64,000 bases of DNA from Candidatus Tepidiaquacellales bacterium UBA2330 (lineage in GTDB: Bacteria > Bacteroidota > Ignavibacteria > Tepidaquicellales > Tepidaquicellaceae), in the NCBI GenBank assembly GCA_002344965.1, contig DDUU01000029.1, forward strand, positions 98,490 through 162,489, written 5' to 3'. Shown piece by piece: positions 17,047 to 26,305 of the stretch. Below the pieces are notes generated by a model, which worked only from the letters and a program-made list of their open reading frames with translations, was not told the DNA's origin and searched no databases. A program made the translations under genes and the position numbers. The number at the start of each line of letters is the position of its first letter. The stretch's first letter is position 1.

Positions 17047-19470
17047 TTATTTAATTAATACCATACGCTTCGTCTGAACAAACTTACCCGCCTCTATCCT
17101 GTAAAAATAAATCCCGCTCCCCAGCCCGCTGCCGTCAAACTCCGCTTCGTAACTTCCCGCTTCCTGATTACCATTTGATATTTCCGCAACTTCATTCCCA
17201 AGCACATCAAATACTTTCAGCGTTACCAATCCTTTAACCGGTATCTGATACTGTATGACTGTTGTCGGATTAAACGGATTCGGAAAGTTCTGCGAAAGTT
17301 TGAATTCCGCCGGAACTGATGAACTTATCAGACTTACAGAAGTCGGTACGTCTTTATAATTAACTACTCTGAAATTGTCAAAATAAAATCCGTCGCCGGG
17401 TACTTCGCCGTTTGTGAAATGCGTAAACCGGATCCTGATCATCCTGCCGATATACGGATTCAGATTGATCTGCTCACTGCGCCAGTGTTTTATGTCCGTA
17501 TATGACGGCTGTCCGGAAACAATCCTTGTATGCCTTCCCGCCAGACTTGTCCACGTGCTTCCGAAATTTGTACTGACCTGTATTCTTGAATAATCAAATG
17601 TCTCTTCCTCAGCCCACTTAGCTGTGAATTCAATTCTCGGATTGTTGGTGTTTATAAGATTTATTGTGTCGGATAATGTGAATGTATTGTTAGTTGTATT
17701 CTTTGAATTTCCGTAACGCGAGTCTGCGAAATTTTTATTGCCGGATACTGGATCTATGAAAGTCGTATCCCACGCTGTGCCTGTTCCCGCTGTGATCCAG
17801 CGCGACCTGCCGTTTTCCGCATTGTCGGAAAATAGAACTTCCGTCTTTCCGACTGTGATCCTTATTGTATCAAGCGAAGTTACTACTCCTTCCTGTTTTA
17901 CGGATACGAAAAATTTCATTTCATCCATATAATCCGCGGCTGAAGTAAGTCTGAATTTTACAGGATTAAGCAAATTGGTTTTTGACTGTCCTGAAGGAAT
18001 ACTGTCGTAATTTATATTTGTATTTATCGCAGTAATATCCGGATAATCAGTCGTTACCTCTACTGTCACATTCTTAGCGGTTTGAGAAAGTCCGCGGTTT
18101 CTTAATCCAATCTCAAGATTCAGAGTATCATTTTTCTGAACATATCCGTTACCAAGTACAGTATAATTTCTGAAATCAGTAAATGCGCCGGCGACCCAGG
18201 AAAGATATTTCATTGCATATAAATTTTCCGAAGCGACGGGAATTATCTGCGTCTGATTATTCCAGAAACCTGTGCCGCCTACTTCAGGAGTCCAGGCATA
18301 AGTTCCGGTCGAATGAAGATAGTCCCTTGTAGTTCCGCTTGAATAATAGTTAAGCATTTCAAAAACGGTGCCGTATGTATAATTATTAGAAGCTGCAAAA
18401 TCCGAAGAGAACTCGGAATAAACTTCATACTTCACTGCGGAATCATTATAACCGTAAGGATTCAGATATCTTCCTGCCACGGAATGCATTGAGAAAGCTA
18501 TCTTAGGTCTGATCTGCTGAATGAAATTAATGACTGCCTGTGTTTCAGGCTCGGAACCTGCCGATGCGCCGCGGAATGTTTCCGAACACGGATCATTGCT
18601 GGATCCGTTGTTATCTCCCCAGCCGTAAGGATAATTTCTGTTTAGATCTACTCCGAAGCACGAGCCGCCGTTATTCTTTCTGTTCTTTCTCCAGCTTCCT
18701 CCGCCGTTCGGATTTGTAGTCTGATTGTAAACATATCCGTCAGGATTTACAACAGGTATAAAAAATATTTCGCGGTTATTTAAAAGGTATGTTACTTCAG
18801 AATCTGTTCCGTAATTTTCCAGTAGGTAATACATAAAATACATGGTCGAAGCCATTGCCTGAGGTTCGCGGGCGTGCTGAAGCGCATCGAAATATACAGC
18901 CGGCTCGGTTGAGGATTCATTCACGCCGGGATTATCGGAAATTTTTACTGCCCAGATCTCGCGGTTCTCAACTGATAAACCAAGTATCTGTTTAGATGAA
19001 ATAAGATTCGGATAAACAAGCCGCATCGAGTCGAGCTTCTGAACGACTTCACTGTATGTATAAAATCCCCCCATGCTCCCGAATGAAAATCCGCTTACAT
19101 TATCTTTTGCAAGCGTTTCAAAACTTTTCTGAAGCTCAATTGCAGACGGAGACTTAACATCCTTAAACTGCTTGCTCATATCGCTTACAGTAATATCATA
19201 TCTAAGACCTGTGGATTTCAGTCTTTCCAGTTCAGCGTAATTTATTACAAGAGTGATACCTTCGGAAATATTTCCGTGATAATGTTCGACGGTGATGTCA
19301 TTTCTCTGCAAGAGATCTATATCGTCTGCAGACGTGATCTTAATATTTACTTCACAGTAAGTTTCCAGCGGATTGACATCTCTATTTACGCGACCTTCAT
19401 TCTCAAATTCCGCTGATATAAGAAATGCTGTTATTATAAAAAATGTCACCGGTATTATAATGTATTTCAT
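17047..19470 (-). CDS. Secreted M14 zinc carboxypeptidase with T9SS sorting domain
   Basis: An 807-residue secreted metallocarboxypeptidase. After a signal peptide (about 1-20) and a pro-region comes the M14 domain (about 130-430). Zinc ligands are His199 and Glu202 in LQHAREPQA and His329 in FSMHSVAG; the catalytic Glu is Glu396 in AWTPEVGG. GVDLNRNYPYGWG and GGSWRKNRKN are classic carboxypeptidase T/B-type motifs. A CARDB-like region (about 430-540) and a jelly-roll region with NFGSTWTSLAG (about 545-710) follow, then a sorting domain from FKLSQNFPNPFNPTTVI to TKRMVLIK. It probably removes C-terminal residues from external peptides. Confidence 0.94.
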   Translation of the reverse strand: MKYIIIPVTFFIITAFLISAEFENEGRVNRDVNPLETYCEVNIKITSADDIDLLQRNDITVEHYHGNISEGITLVINYAELERLKSTGLRYDITVSDMSKQFKDVKSPSAIELQKSFETLAKDNVSGFSFGSMGGFYTYSEVVQKLDSMRLVYPNLISSKQILGLSVENREIWAVKISDNPGVNESSTEPAVYFDALQHAREPQAMASTMYFMYYLLENYGTDSEVTYLLNNREIFFIPVVNPDGYVYNQTTNPNGGGSWRKNRKNNGGSCFGVDLNRNYPYGWGDNNGSSNDPCSETFRGASAGSEPETQAVINFIQQIRPKIAFSMHSVAGRYLNPYGYNDSAVKYEVYSEFSSDFAASNNYTYGTVFEMLNYYSSGTTRDYLHSTGTYAWTPEVGGTGFWNNQTQIIPVASENLYAMKYLSWVAGAFTDFRNYTVLGNGYVQKNDTLNLEIGLRNRGLSQTAKNVTVEVTTDYPDITAINTNINYDSIPSGQSKTNLLNPVKFRLTSAADYMDEMKFFVSVKQEGVVTSLDTIRITVGKTEVLFSDNAENGRSRWITAGTGTAWDTTFIDPVSGNKNFADSRYGNSKNTTNNTFTLSDTINLINTNNPRIEFTAKWAEEETFDYSRIQVSTNFGSTWTSLAGRHTRIVSGQPSYTDIKHWRSEQINLNPYIGRMIRIRFTHFTNGEVPGDGFYFDNFRVVNYKDVPTSVSLISSSVPAEFKLSQNFPNPFNPTTVIQYQIPVKGLVTLKVFDVLGNEVAEISNGNQEAGSYEAEFDGSGLGSGIYFYRIEAGKFVQTKRMVLIK

Positions 19471-19550
19471 TTTAAATTTATTTTCAGAACTTTTATAAAA
19501 ATATTACTCTATTAAAGTAATAATATTCAAATCAACATTAAATTAATAAA

Positions 19551-20309
19551 ATGAACTTTGATCCCAGGAAAAGATTTTCGGACAGGGTAGAAAATTACGT
19601 GAAATACAGACCGCACTATCCGGAAGAGTTGCTTGATTTTATGAAAGCTGAATGCGGACTGGATCAAAGCAGCGTAATCGCAGACATCGGCTCCGGTACA
19701 GGCATTTCCTCAGAATTGTTTTTAAAGAACGGCAACAAAGTATATGCCGTCGAGCCGAACGATGAAATGAGATCCGCTGCGGAAAAGATTTTTTCCGGTG
19801 ATAAAAATTTTATTAGCGTCAATGCATCGGCTGAAGATACCGGACTTGAGAATAACTCCGTTGATTTCATTATAGCAGGGCAGGCGTTTCACTGGTTTGA
19901 TCTCGGACTGAGTAAGCCAGAATTCAGGAGGATCCTGAAAAATGACGGATACTTTTTTATTATATGGAATTCACGGATCTTCAGGGAAGGGTTTATGGAT
20001 GATTACGATGAACTATTGATGAAATTCGGAACAGATTACAAGAAAGTAAATCATGAGAATATAGATGAAGAAGTCATACGCGGCTATTTTTCTCCGGGTG
20101 AGTTTTCCGTCCGTAAATTTTATAATTTTCAGGATTTTGATTACGAAGGACTGAAAGGCCGGCTGCTTTCAAGTTCATATGTCCCGAACGCAGATGACCC
20201 TTCGAGCGCCGGAATGCTGAAAGCTCTTGAGAAATTGTTTGACAAATATAATATCAAAGGTAAAGTAAAAATGGAATATGATACTGTAGTTTATTTCGGA
20301 AGACTTTAG
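19551..20309 (+). CDS. Class I SAM-dependent methyltransferase
   Basis: A 252-residue soluble methyltransferase. The N-terminus FSDRVENYVKYRPHYPEEL is typical of a broad methyltransferase group. SAM motif I is VIADIGSGTGISSELFL, motif II acidic residue is in VYAVEPNDEMR, and VDFIIAGQAFHWFD covers motif IV. The substrate is unknown. It has its own ATG, divergent from the M14 gene 80 bases away, and is the only non-surface gene in this stretch. Confidence 0.9.
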   Translation: MNFDPRKRFSDRVENYVKYRPHYPEELLDFMKAECGLDQSSVIADIGSGTGISSELFLKNGNKVYAVEPNDEMRSAAEKIFSGDKNFISVNASAEDTGLENNSVDFIIAGQAFHWFDLGLSKPEFRRILKNDGYFFIIWNSRIFREGFMDDYDELLMKFGTDYKKVNHENIDEEVIRGYFSPGEFSVRKFYNFQDFDYEGLKGRLLSSSYVPNADDPSSAGMLKALEKLFDKYNIKGKVKMEYDTVVYFGRL

Positions 20310-20449
20310 TTCAAACTTAAAATAATCCTATCAATGATATGAAATGAAAATATGATCATAAAAAACTTAAAAGTAAAAGTATCCAATGTATTTTTTAATC
20401 ATACATTCTTTTTGATATCTATATTTTAATGATGTTTCATACCATCTGA

Positions 20450-20690
20450 AATGACCGCCTTTGAAAAATTGACGAAAGTATTCATGATCAATTACGTTTG
20501 TAAAATTTCCTTGTCTTAGAAATTTGCGAATCAAATTTTGAGTTGAAAATTTTATAGTAATTGTAAAATGTATTCCGGCAAGTTTTTAGTAGCGGAGATT
20601 TTTTTTGTTACTTTCTTTTGATCTCTCAAAAGAAAGTAAGTTAAGGGCAGTTTAACTTCAATTTTAATATATAACGATTTAGATATTCCA
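20450..20690 (+). repeat. Dispersed hairpin element, copy 2 (full)
   Basis: About 240 bases similar to 54029-54281 along their whole length. Shared blocks include ATTCATGA, ATCAAATTTTGAG, GAGATTTTTTTTGT and a TTAAGG..AGTTTA tail. The central hairpin (20608-20639) has perfect 14-base arms TTACTTTCTTTTGA and complement around TCTC. CCGCCTTTGAAAAATTG near the 5' end is partly complementary to the CGGCAAGTTTTTAGTAGCGG stretch, so a larger fold is possible. It ends about 95 bases, and the hairpin 145 nt, before the next ATG. The rest of this 475-base gap (20310-20784) shows no gene. Confidence 0.75.
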
Positions 20691-20763
20691 CAAAGTATTT
20701 TTCCATAATATTTGAAAACTACATTTAGTTGAAATATAATTTTTTTTAACACCGGATTATTAT

Positions 20764-20771
20764 TAAGTTTG
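20764..20771 (+). promoter_or_regulatory. Candidate -7 promoter box (TAnnTTTG)
   Basis: TAAGTTTG matches the consensus and lies 13 nt before the ATG at 20785. No -33 TTG at proper spacing is visible; the call rests on the box and its place. Confidence 0.3.
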
Positions 20772-20784
20772 TTAAAAATTTGTG

Positions 20785-22053
20785 ATGAAAACAATAATAA
20801 TGATTTTTGTTCTGACTTTAACAGCTTCGTCAATTGCAGAAAGCAACTGGACTCCGGCCGGAGAAATGTCCGCCGGCAATTCGGATCTTGTAAGAGCGCT
20901 GGCATTTACTGATAACGGAATTATGTATGCGTCAAGCTGGGGTATCGGGATTTATAAATCCACTAACCGCGGTATGAACTGGACTTTTTCCGGTCTGCAG
21001 GGAAAAAGAGTTACAACGCTCAGCGCCTCACGCAACGGAGATGTTTTCGGATTATCAAAGACGCAGGACTTTTCTTACATTCACAGAACTACGGACAACG
21101 GCAATACCTGGACAGATGTATTCACGGGATCATTTCCGTTAAACTTTGCCGGAGGCGGTGAAATTGTTTTTCCGTCAGACGGTTCAATAGTTGCAGCTTT
21201 TTCAATAACAGTCGGTCCGACTATTGGCGATGTATCAACGTTTGTTTTTAAATCAACGGATTCCGGAAATAACTGGGTGCAGACGCAGGTGATAGGAGCG
21301 GGGTTTGCAGGAGGAATGATAATTACTGATGATAACAGAATTTTACTCGGCACATCGCTTGCCGGCGTTGTGTATTCAACTAACAGCGGCGGCAATTTTT
21401 TCAGCTACACGCATTTTCCGCCAATATTCATAAAAACCATATTAAAAGCGGATCCGGAAATAATTTATGTTTCAGACGCTTACGGTCTCAACAGATCCAC
21501 CGATAACGGACTGACATTTACAGATATCGGAAGTCACAGTAACGGCGTTTCATTGAGAACAGCCTGCGTGAACAGAAACGGAGATCTCTTTATCGCAATG
21601 GATGACAGAAATGTATATTACTCTGATAATCTGGGAGACAGCTGGGAATTGATCAATCAGGGTCTGCCGGCCGGAAGTTATTTTAATGTATTGATATCAG
21701 CTGACGGAAAAATTTACGGAGGAACAAATAACCGCGGCGTTATGATCTATGACACTCCGACTAATATAAATTCGGGTACGGAAATAACCGGACATTACAA
21801 TTTATTTCAGAATTATCCCAATCCGTTTAATCCGGTTACAATTATTAAATATGAATTACGAATTACTAATGATGTTAAAATAAAAGTGTATGATATTTTA
21901 GGAACCGAAGTTTCAACATTGATAAACGAAAAACAGGAAGCGGGAAGTTATGAAGTGGAGTTTGACGGCAGCAGGTTTGCGGGCGGAGTTTATTTTTACA
22001 GGATAGACTCCGGAGAATTTTCTCAGACTAAAAGAATGATGCTTATAAAATAA
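20785..22053 (+). CDS. YCF48/BNR-like beta-propeller with T9SS sorting domain
   Basis: A 422-residue secreted protein with signal peptide (MKTIIMIFVLTLTASSIAES). Blades carry Asp-box-like motifs: YKSTNRGMNW, HRTTDNGNTW, FKSTDSGNNW, YSTNSGGNF, NRSTDNGLTF and YSDNLGDSW. The sorting domain runs from NLFQNYPNPFNPVTII to TKRMMLIK. ATG 20785 is preferred to the adjacent GTG at 20782. The function is unknown; it may be an adhesive or binding propeller on the cell surface. It converges with the next gene, leaving only 16 bases between stops. Confidence 0.88.
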   Translation: MKTIIMIFVLTLTASSIAESNWTPAGEMSAGNSDLVRALAFTDNGIMYASSWGIGIYKSTNRGMNWTFSGLQGKRVTTLSASRNGDVFGLSKTQDFSYIHRTTDNGNTWTDVFTGSFPLNFAGGGEIVFPSDGSIVAAFSITVGPTIGDVSTFVFKSTDSGNNWVQTQVIGAGFAGGMIITDDNRILLGTSLAGVVYSTNSGGNFFSYTHFPPIFIKTILKADPEIIYVSDAYGLNRSTDNGLTFTDIGSHSNGVSLRTACVNRNGDLFIAMDDRNVYYSDNLGDSWELINQGLPAGSYFNVLISADGKIYGGTNNRGVMIYDTPTNINSGTEITGHYNLFQNYPNPFNPVTIIKYELRITNDVKIKVYDILGTEVSTLINEKQEAGSYEVEFDGSRFAGGVYFYRIDSGEFSQTKRMMLIK

Positions 22054-22069
22054 GGACAAATGTAATTAT

Positions 22070-23377
22070 TTATTTTAACAGGATCATTCTTCTGACTGCA
22101 GAATAATCATCCGCAGCTAATCTGTAAAAGTAAACTCCGCTGGCAAAATCAATTCCGTCAAATTTAACTTCATAACTTCCTCTTTGCCGGTATTCATTAA
22201 TTAATTCTTTAATCTTTCTTCCCGCTGCGTCAAATACTTTTAGATTTACGTAGCTTCCGTGCGGCAGTGAAAATGAGATTATTGTGGCAGGGTTAAATGG
22301 ATTAGGATAATTCTGATATAATTCAAAGTCAGCCGGAAAATATTGTTCAGCTGTATTTAAATTCGTCAGTCCTCCCGTATATGTCTTCAGCATTAAGCCG
22401 TTGTTACCGGCAATGAATCCTACATTTTCATTTACAAAAAAGATAGAATGCAGACCTCCTGTTACACCGCTGTTTTGAGAGCTCCAGCTGTTACCACCGT
22501 CGTTTGTCCTTATAATAGTTCCGCCGCCAATTATCCAGCCGGTATCGGGATTTATAAAACAGTAATCGGATTTTCCGCTTGTAATATTACTGTCTGTCTG
22601 ATACCAAGTATACCCGCCGTCTGTAGTTTTTTTAAGATTGCGGTAGTTATTTCCCATTAAATATCCCGTATTCTGATTTATAAATCGGATCTTACTTCCC
22701 CAATAACTAAGATAATTATATCCGGTATCTTGTCTGATATAATCCCAGTCAGCTCCCCCGCTTGTGGTCTTTATTAAATGATAAACTCTTAATCCGAAAT
22801 CGGTCGCTTTATATCCTAAAGCCCATCCGGTGTGCGTATTTATAAAATGCGCAGATTTATAAGCGTATCCTCCGAATCCCTGATTGACGGATGTCCAGTT
22901 TAAACCTGAATCAGTCGACTTACTGACTGCTCCAATCGTCTGCCAGCAGTCGGTTCCTTCAAAAGATGCAAAAAAAACATTTTCAGAATATGAAAAGTCC
23001 ATCAGCATAGTTGAATAACCCTGCTCAGCAATTATCCACGTATTGCCACCGTCAGATGTAGTAAGTCTTATAATGAAATCAAAACACCAAGGGTTGTATT
23101 CATAATAGGTTCCGATCGCTGTCCCGTTTAAAGAATCTGTAAAAGCAATCCAATGCAGAAGTTTGGTTGTATTGCTGATCTGCAGATCCCAGTCCGCGCC
23201 GCCATTCACTGTCCGGATTATAGTACCGCTGTCCCCGGCAGCCCATCCTGTATTTTCATTTAAAAAAAAGACATTACTGAGTCTGTTTTGCGTTCCGGTC
23301 TTCTGATGAAACCATCCGCTTTGTGAATATAAATCGGAAACATTTAAAATTATTAGAATAAGAATTATTTTGACCAT
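22070..23377 (-). CDS. YCF48-like beta-propeller with T9SS sorting domain
   Basis: A 435-residue secreted protein. Signal peptide about 1-19 (ends DLYSQS). Blades follow the pattern FFLNENTGWAAGDSGTIIRTVNGGADW, repeated at least six times (FINTHTGWALG, FINQNTGYLMG, FVNENVGFIAG), the YCF48 form of the propeller. The sorting domain begins at ELYQNYPNPFNPATII and ends RRMILLK. It is a paralogue of the genes at 15496, 23531 and 52595. Confidence 0.9.
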   Translation of the reverse strand: MVKIILILIILNVSDLYSQSGWFHQKTGTQNRLSNVFFLNENTGWAAGDSGTIIRTVNGGADWDLQISNTTKLLHWIAFTDSLNGTAIGTYYEYNPWCFDFIIRLTTSDGGNTWIIAEQGYSTMLMDFSYSENVFFASFEGTDCWQTIGAVSKSTDSGLNWTSVNQGFGGYAYKSAHFINTHTGWALGYKATDFGLRVYHLIKTTSGGADWDYIRQDTGYNYLSYWGSKIRFINQNTGYLMGNNYRNLKKTTDGGYTWYQTDSNITSGKSDYCFINPDTGWIIGGGTIIRTNDGGNSWSSQNSGVTGGLHSIFFVNENVGFIAGNNGLMLKTYTGGLTNLNTAEQYFPADFELYQNYPNPFNPATIISFSLPHGSYVNLKVFDAAGRKIKELINEYRQRGSYEVKFDGIDFASGVYFYRLAADDYSAVRRMILLK

Positions 23378-23530
23378 AATATTGTCTGATAAAAAGAACT
23401 CTTAATGTTAAAATAAAAAAAATATTTTACTATTAATAGGTCTATTCTGATTTAATTAGAATACTACATATTCAGTAAAAGTGAATTTGTGTAATTAATA
23501 AAATTGATTTAAATTGAATTAAATAATCAG

Positions 23531-24754
23531 ATGAAAACTTTTTTAACAATTCTGTCAGCTTTAATTTCAGTTTCCGTACATGCCGGCTGGGTAAAGCAGA
23601 CATCGCCTGTAACAACTGATCTGTATTCGGTAACTTCACATCACGGCAATGATAATTTCACCTGGATATGCGGGGAAGGAGGAGTCATACTTTTTACATC
23701 AAACGGCGGAATAAACTGGACTGTTCAGAACAGCGGCACTACTGCTGATCTGCACGCTATTGTATTTATGGAAATAGCAGGCGGTCCTGTATTTGCCTGC
23801 GGCGAGAACGGAACCATGCTCTATACAATGAACAACGGTTCGGACTGGATCAGCATAAACATGAACACGAATAAGACTCTCAGAGATATTTCCGATTTTA
23901 ATTTTATTGCAGTGGGTGACAGCGGTATAATATTCCGGAGTACGAACAGCGGACTAAACTGGCAGAGTATTCAGAGTCCTGTCACGGCTGACTTATATGC
24001 TGTGTCCGGTACGTTTGGATATTATGCAGTCGGAAAATCAGGGACTATTATCAAAGGGATTAACCTCGGACAGGACTGGTCAGAACTCACTTCAGGAATT
24101 ACAAACGATTTATACGGCGTTCCCCTTTTCGGGAGAGTTGATATTGCAGTCGGAGATAACGGCTTGATATTAGGCAGTTCAAATTTCGGAGCATCATGGT
24201 ATTCTCAAAACAGTTTTACAAACAGCACGTTAAAGTCGATCGAATATTCTGCGAATAACACAAGCCGCATAATCAGCGCCGGAGATAACGGCGTCATACT
24301 CAAGTCAACTGATTACGGAACAACCTGGGGTTCGCAGATCAGCGGCACTTCTGAAAATCTGAATTCAATATTCTTTTATCTCGGCGACAGCAGAGGATTT
24401 GCCTGCGGTGACAACGGCACGATATTAAGGACGACTGACGGCGGCGGTGTGTTTACGGAAATTACAAATTCCTCTGCGGAAAAAATTGCGGATTACTCGC
24501 TGTCTCAGAATTTTCCGAATCCGTTCAACCCGAAGACTATAATAAAATATCATATTCCTGTTTCAGGTTTTGTAACGCTGAAAATTTATGATGCGCTGGG
24601 TAATGAAGTTAAAGCGATCGTGAATGAAAAGCAGTCTGCCGGAAGTTATGAAACAGCTTTTGACGGTAACGGTATATCAAGCGGTATATATTTTTATTCT
24701 CTTTACTCAGACGGAATTTTAAGGGATACAAAACGCATGCTGCTTTTGAAATAA
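23531..24754 (+). CDS. YCF48-like beta-propeller with T9SS sorting domain
   Basis: A 407-residue secreted protein with signal peptide (MKTFLTILSALISVSVHAG). Regular blades contain CGEGGVILFTSNGGINW, CGENGTMLYTMNNG, VGDSGIIFRSTNSGLNW, VGDNGLILGSSNFG, AGDNGVILKSTDYG and CGDNGTILRTTDGG: about seven, as expected for a closed YCF48 propeller. The sorting domain begins at SLSQNFPNPFNPKTII and ends TKRMLLLK. No enzymatic residues are seen. It is divergent from the paralogue at 22070. Confidence 0.9.
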   Translation: MKTFLTILSALISVSVHAGWVKQTSPVTTDLYSVTSHHGNDNFTWICGEGGVILFTSNGGINWTVQNSGTTADLHAIVFMEIAGGPVFACGENGTMLYTMNNGSDWISINMNTNKTLRDISDFNFIAVGDSGIIFRSTNSGLNWQSIQSPVTADLYAVSGTFGYYAVGKSGTIIKGINLGQDWSELTSGITNDLYGVPLFGRVDIAVGDNGLILGSSNFGASWYSQNSFTNSTLKSIEYSANNTSRIISAGDNGVILKSTDYGTTWGSQISGTSENLNSIFFYLGDSRGFACGDNGTILRTTDGGGVFTEITNSSAEKIADYSLSQNFPNPFNPKTIIKYHIPVSGFVTLKIYDALGNEVKAIVNEKQSAGSYETAFDGNGISSGIYFYSLYSDGILRDTKRMLLLK

Positions 24755-24852
24755 GTGTCTTTAGAGTTTACCAGGATAAAATTCTTAATGTGTGTTTTAT
24801 TTATCGGCGGTTATTAATATTTTAACAACAAATATTTCTCCGCACATACATT

Positions 24853-26241
24853 ATGAATTTTAAAAAACTGATTTGGCTTACATCGATTCTCATCACGGCT
24901 TTTTTAATTTTTGTATTCGTATGGTTTTTCAGATACAGATATTATTTGCTTGTATCGGTTGAGAAAATTCCCGAAATGGAGCTGACTTCGATTGACGGTT
25001 ACACCGATAAGATGTTTTATTTCAATGATGAAAAAGTAAAGTTTTATTTAAGAAGCGAAGACGATTCATCAAGAGCCGTTATTACAAAAATCGTATCTCC
25101 TTATACTTACTATCCGGTTGATACATTTCATTTCGAAAGGACGGAGCAGGTCATATCTCCGGATCAGCCTGAGAAGGGATGTAACTGGAATCTTACTCAC
25201 GAGATAATGCTTGACCGCAGCTACACTCCGGGTTATTATAATGTTTTACTTTCAAATACCAAAGATACCTTTCATTTAACGATAACAGTTGGTGACATTG
25301 ACAACAAAAATGAATTTATAGTATTAGCACCGCTTGCCACGTTCATGGCTTACAATCCCTGGGGCGGAAAATCCCTATATCATAATTACACAGACTCTTC
25401 AAACGTTTATTACGTTTCTTCCCAAAGACCAAATACAGGAGTTCAGTATTTCAGAGATAGGTATAACCATATCGATGTAAATGTCTGCGCGAATGTTTAC
25501 AACTGGTTTAAGGCAGAGCATAACGCCAACGTACTTCCGGATTACTTTCTCGAACAAAACCCTGAGAAATTTTTGAACTGTAAATTCATAGTTATGTCAT
25601 ATCACTGCGAGTATTTTTCAGATGTTATGTATGACAATATTGAGGAAATGGTATTTGAAAAAAACATTCCTATGATATCGCTCGGCGCGAATCAGATTTA
25701 CTGGAAAGTAAAATGGAATGATGATTATACAATAATGGAATGCAGGAAAGATCTTACTTTATTTGATTCGGGATTTTTTGATATGGGCGGAATGTGGAGA
25801 CATAATCTCAGATCCGAATCTGATTTGCTCGGAGTCAGATATACGGGAAAAGGTCTTCACACTTTTGCACCGTATAAAATTGTTAATTCATCTCACTGGC
25901 TTTATTCGGGACTGAATGTAAATGATGGAGATTTATTTGGTATGAAAGGAATAAATGATTTTCCGGTCTGCGGTGATGAGACGGACAAGGTACCTTTCTG
26001 GATGTCGCACAAGACTGAAGTAATAGCAAAAGGAGTAAACACTTCAATCGCCGATACTGTAAAAGTTTTTAAAGAAGGTGACCCTGAATGGGACGGTGAC
26101 GGCGGCGGCGAGATTGTCCTCAGAAAAATCGGAGACAATGCAGTGTTATCAACAGGTTCTATTTACAGCGGCTCGGGACTGGGAAATGATAAGGTGTTCA
26201 CGGGAATTATAAATAATTTTCTGAAGGAATATCTGAAATAA
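24853..26241 (+). CDS. Membrane-anchored protein related to the N,N-dimethylformamidase large-subunit C-terminal domain
   Basis: A 462-residue protein with one N-terminal membrane helix (about 6-28) and a large outside domain. FMAYNPWGGKSLYHNY, IVMSYHCEYFSDVMYDNIE, ISLGANQIYWKVKW and a late STGSIYSGSGLG resemble the C-terminal domain of the N,N-dimethylformamidase large subunit, a mononuclear iron amidohydrolase with a glutamine-amidotransferase-like core. It lacks the separate small subunit next door and is anchored rather than soluble, so amide hydrolysis is only inferred. It stands alone between a T9SS propeller and convergent prfA. Confidence 0.6.
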   Translation: MNFKKLIWLTSILITAFLIFVFVWFFRYRYYLLVSVEKIPEMELTSIDGYTDKMFYFNDEKVKFYLRSEDDSSRAVITKIVSPYTYYPVDTFHFERTEQVISPDQPEKGCNWNLTHEIMLDRSYTPGYYNVLLSNTKDTFHLTITVGDIDNKNEFIVLAPLATFMAYNPWGGKSLYHNYTDSSNVYYVSSQRPNTGVQYFRDRYNHIDVNVCANVYNWFKAEHNANVLPDYFLEQNPEKFLNCKFIVMSYHCEYFSDVMYDNIEEMVFEKNIPMISLGANQIYWKVKWNDDYTIMECRKDLTLFDSGFFDMGGMWRHNLRSESDLLGVRYTGKGLHTFAPYKIVNSSHWLYSGLNVNDGDLFGMKGINDFPVCGDETDKVPFWMSHKTEVIAKGVNTSIADTVKVFKEGDPEWDGDGGGEIVLRKIGDNAVLSTGSIYSGSGLGNDKVFTGIINNFLKEYLK

Positions 26242-26305
26242 AAAACTCTCAATCAGATAATTTAATTAACATGTAATTTGAAATAACTTTTTAAAAAAGA
26301 ATAAA

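Noticed and set aside
17738..17932. Plus-strand open frame within the M14 peptidase gene
   Set aside because: It is antisense to a strongly supported coding region; the same holds for other small frames inside long genes.
20552..20905. Minus-strand open frame of 117 codons over the dispersed element
   Set aside because: Half of it is antisense to the signal peptide and first blades of the propeller gene, and the rest is the antisense reading of the element, with no start supported.
22054..22069. Terminator between convergent propeller genes
   Set aside because: Only 16 bases separate the stops and no hairpin is visible.
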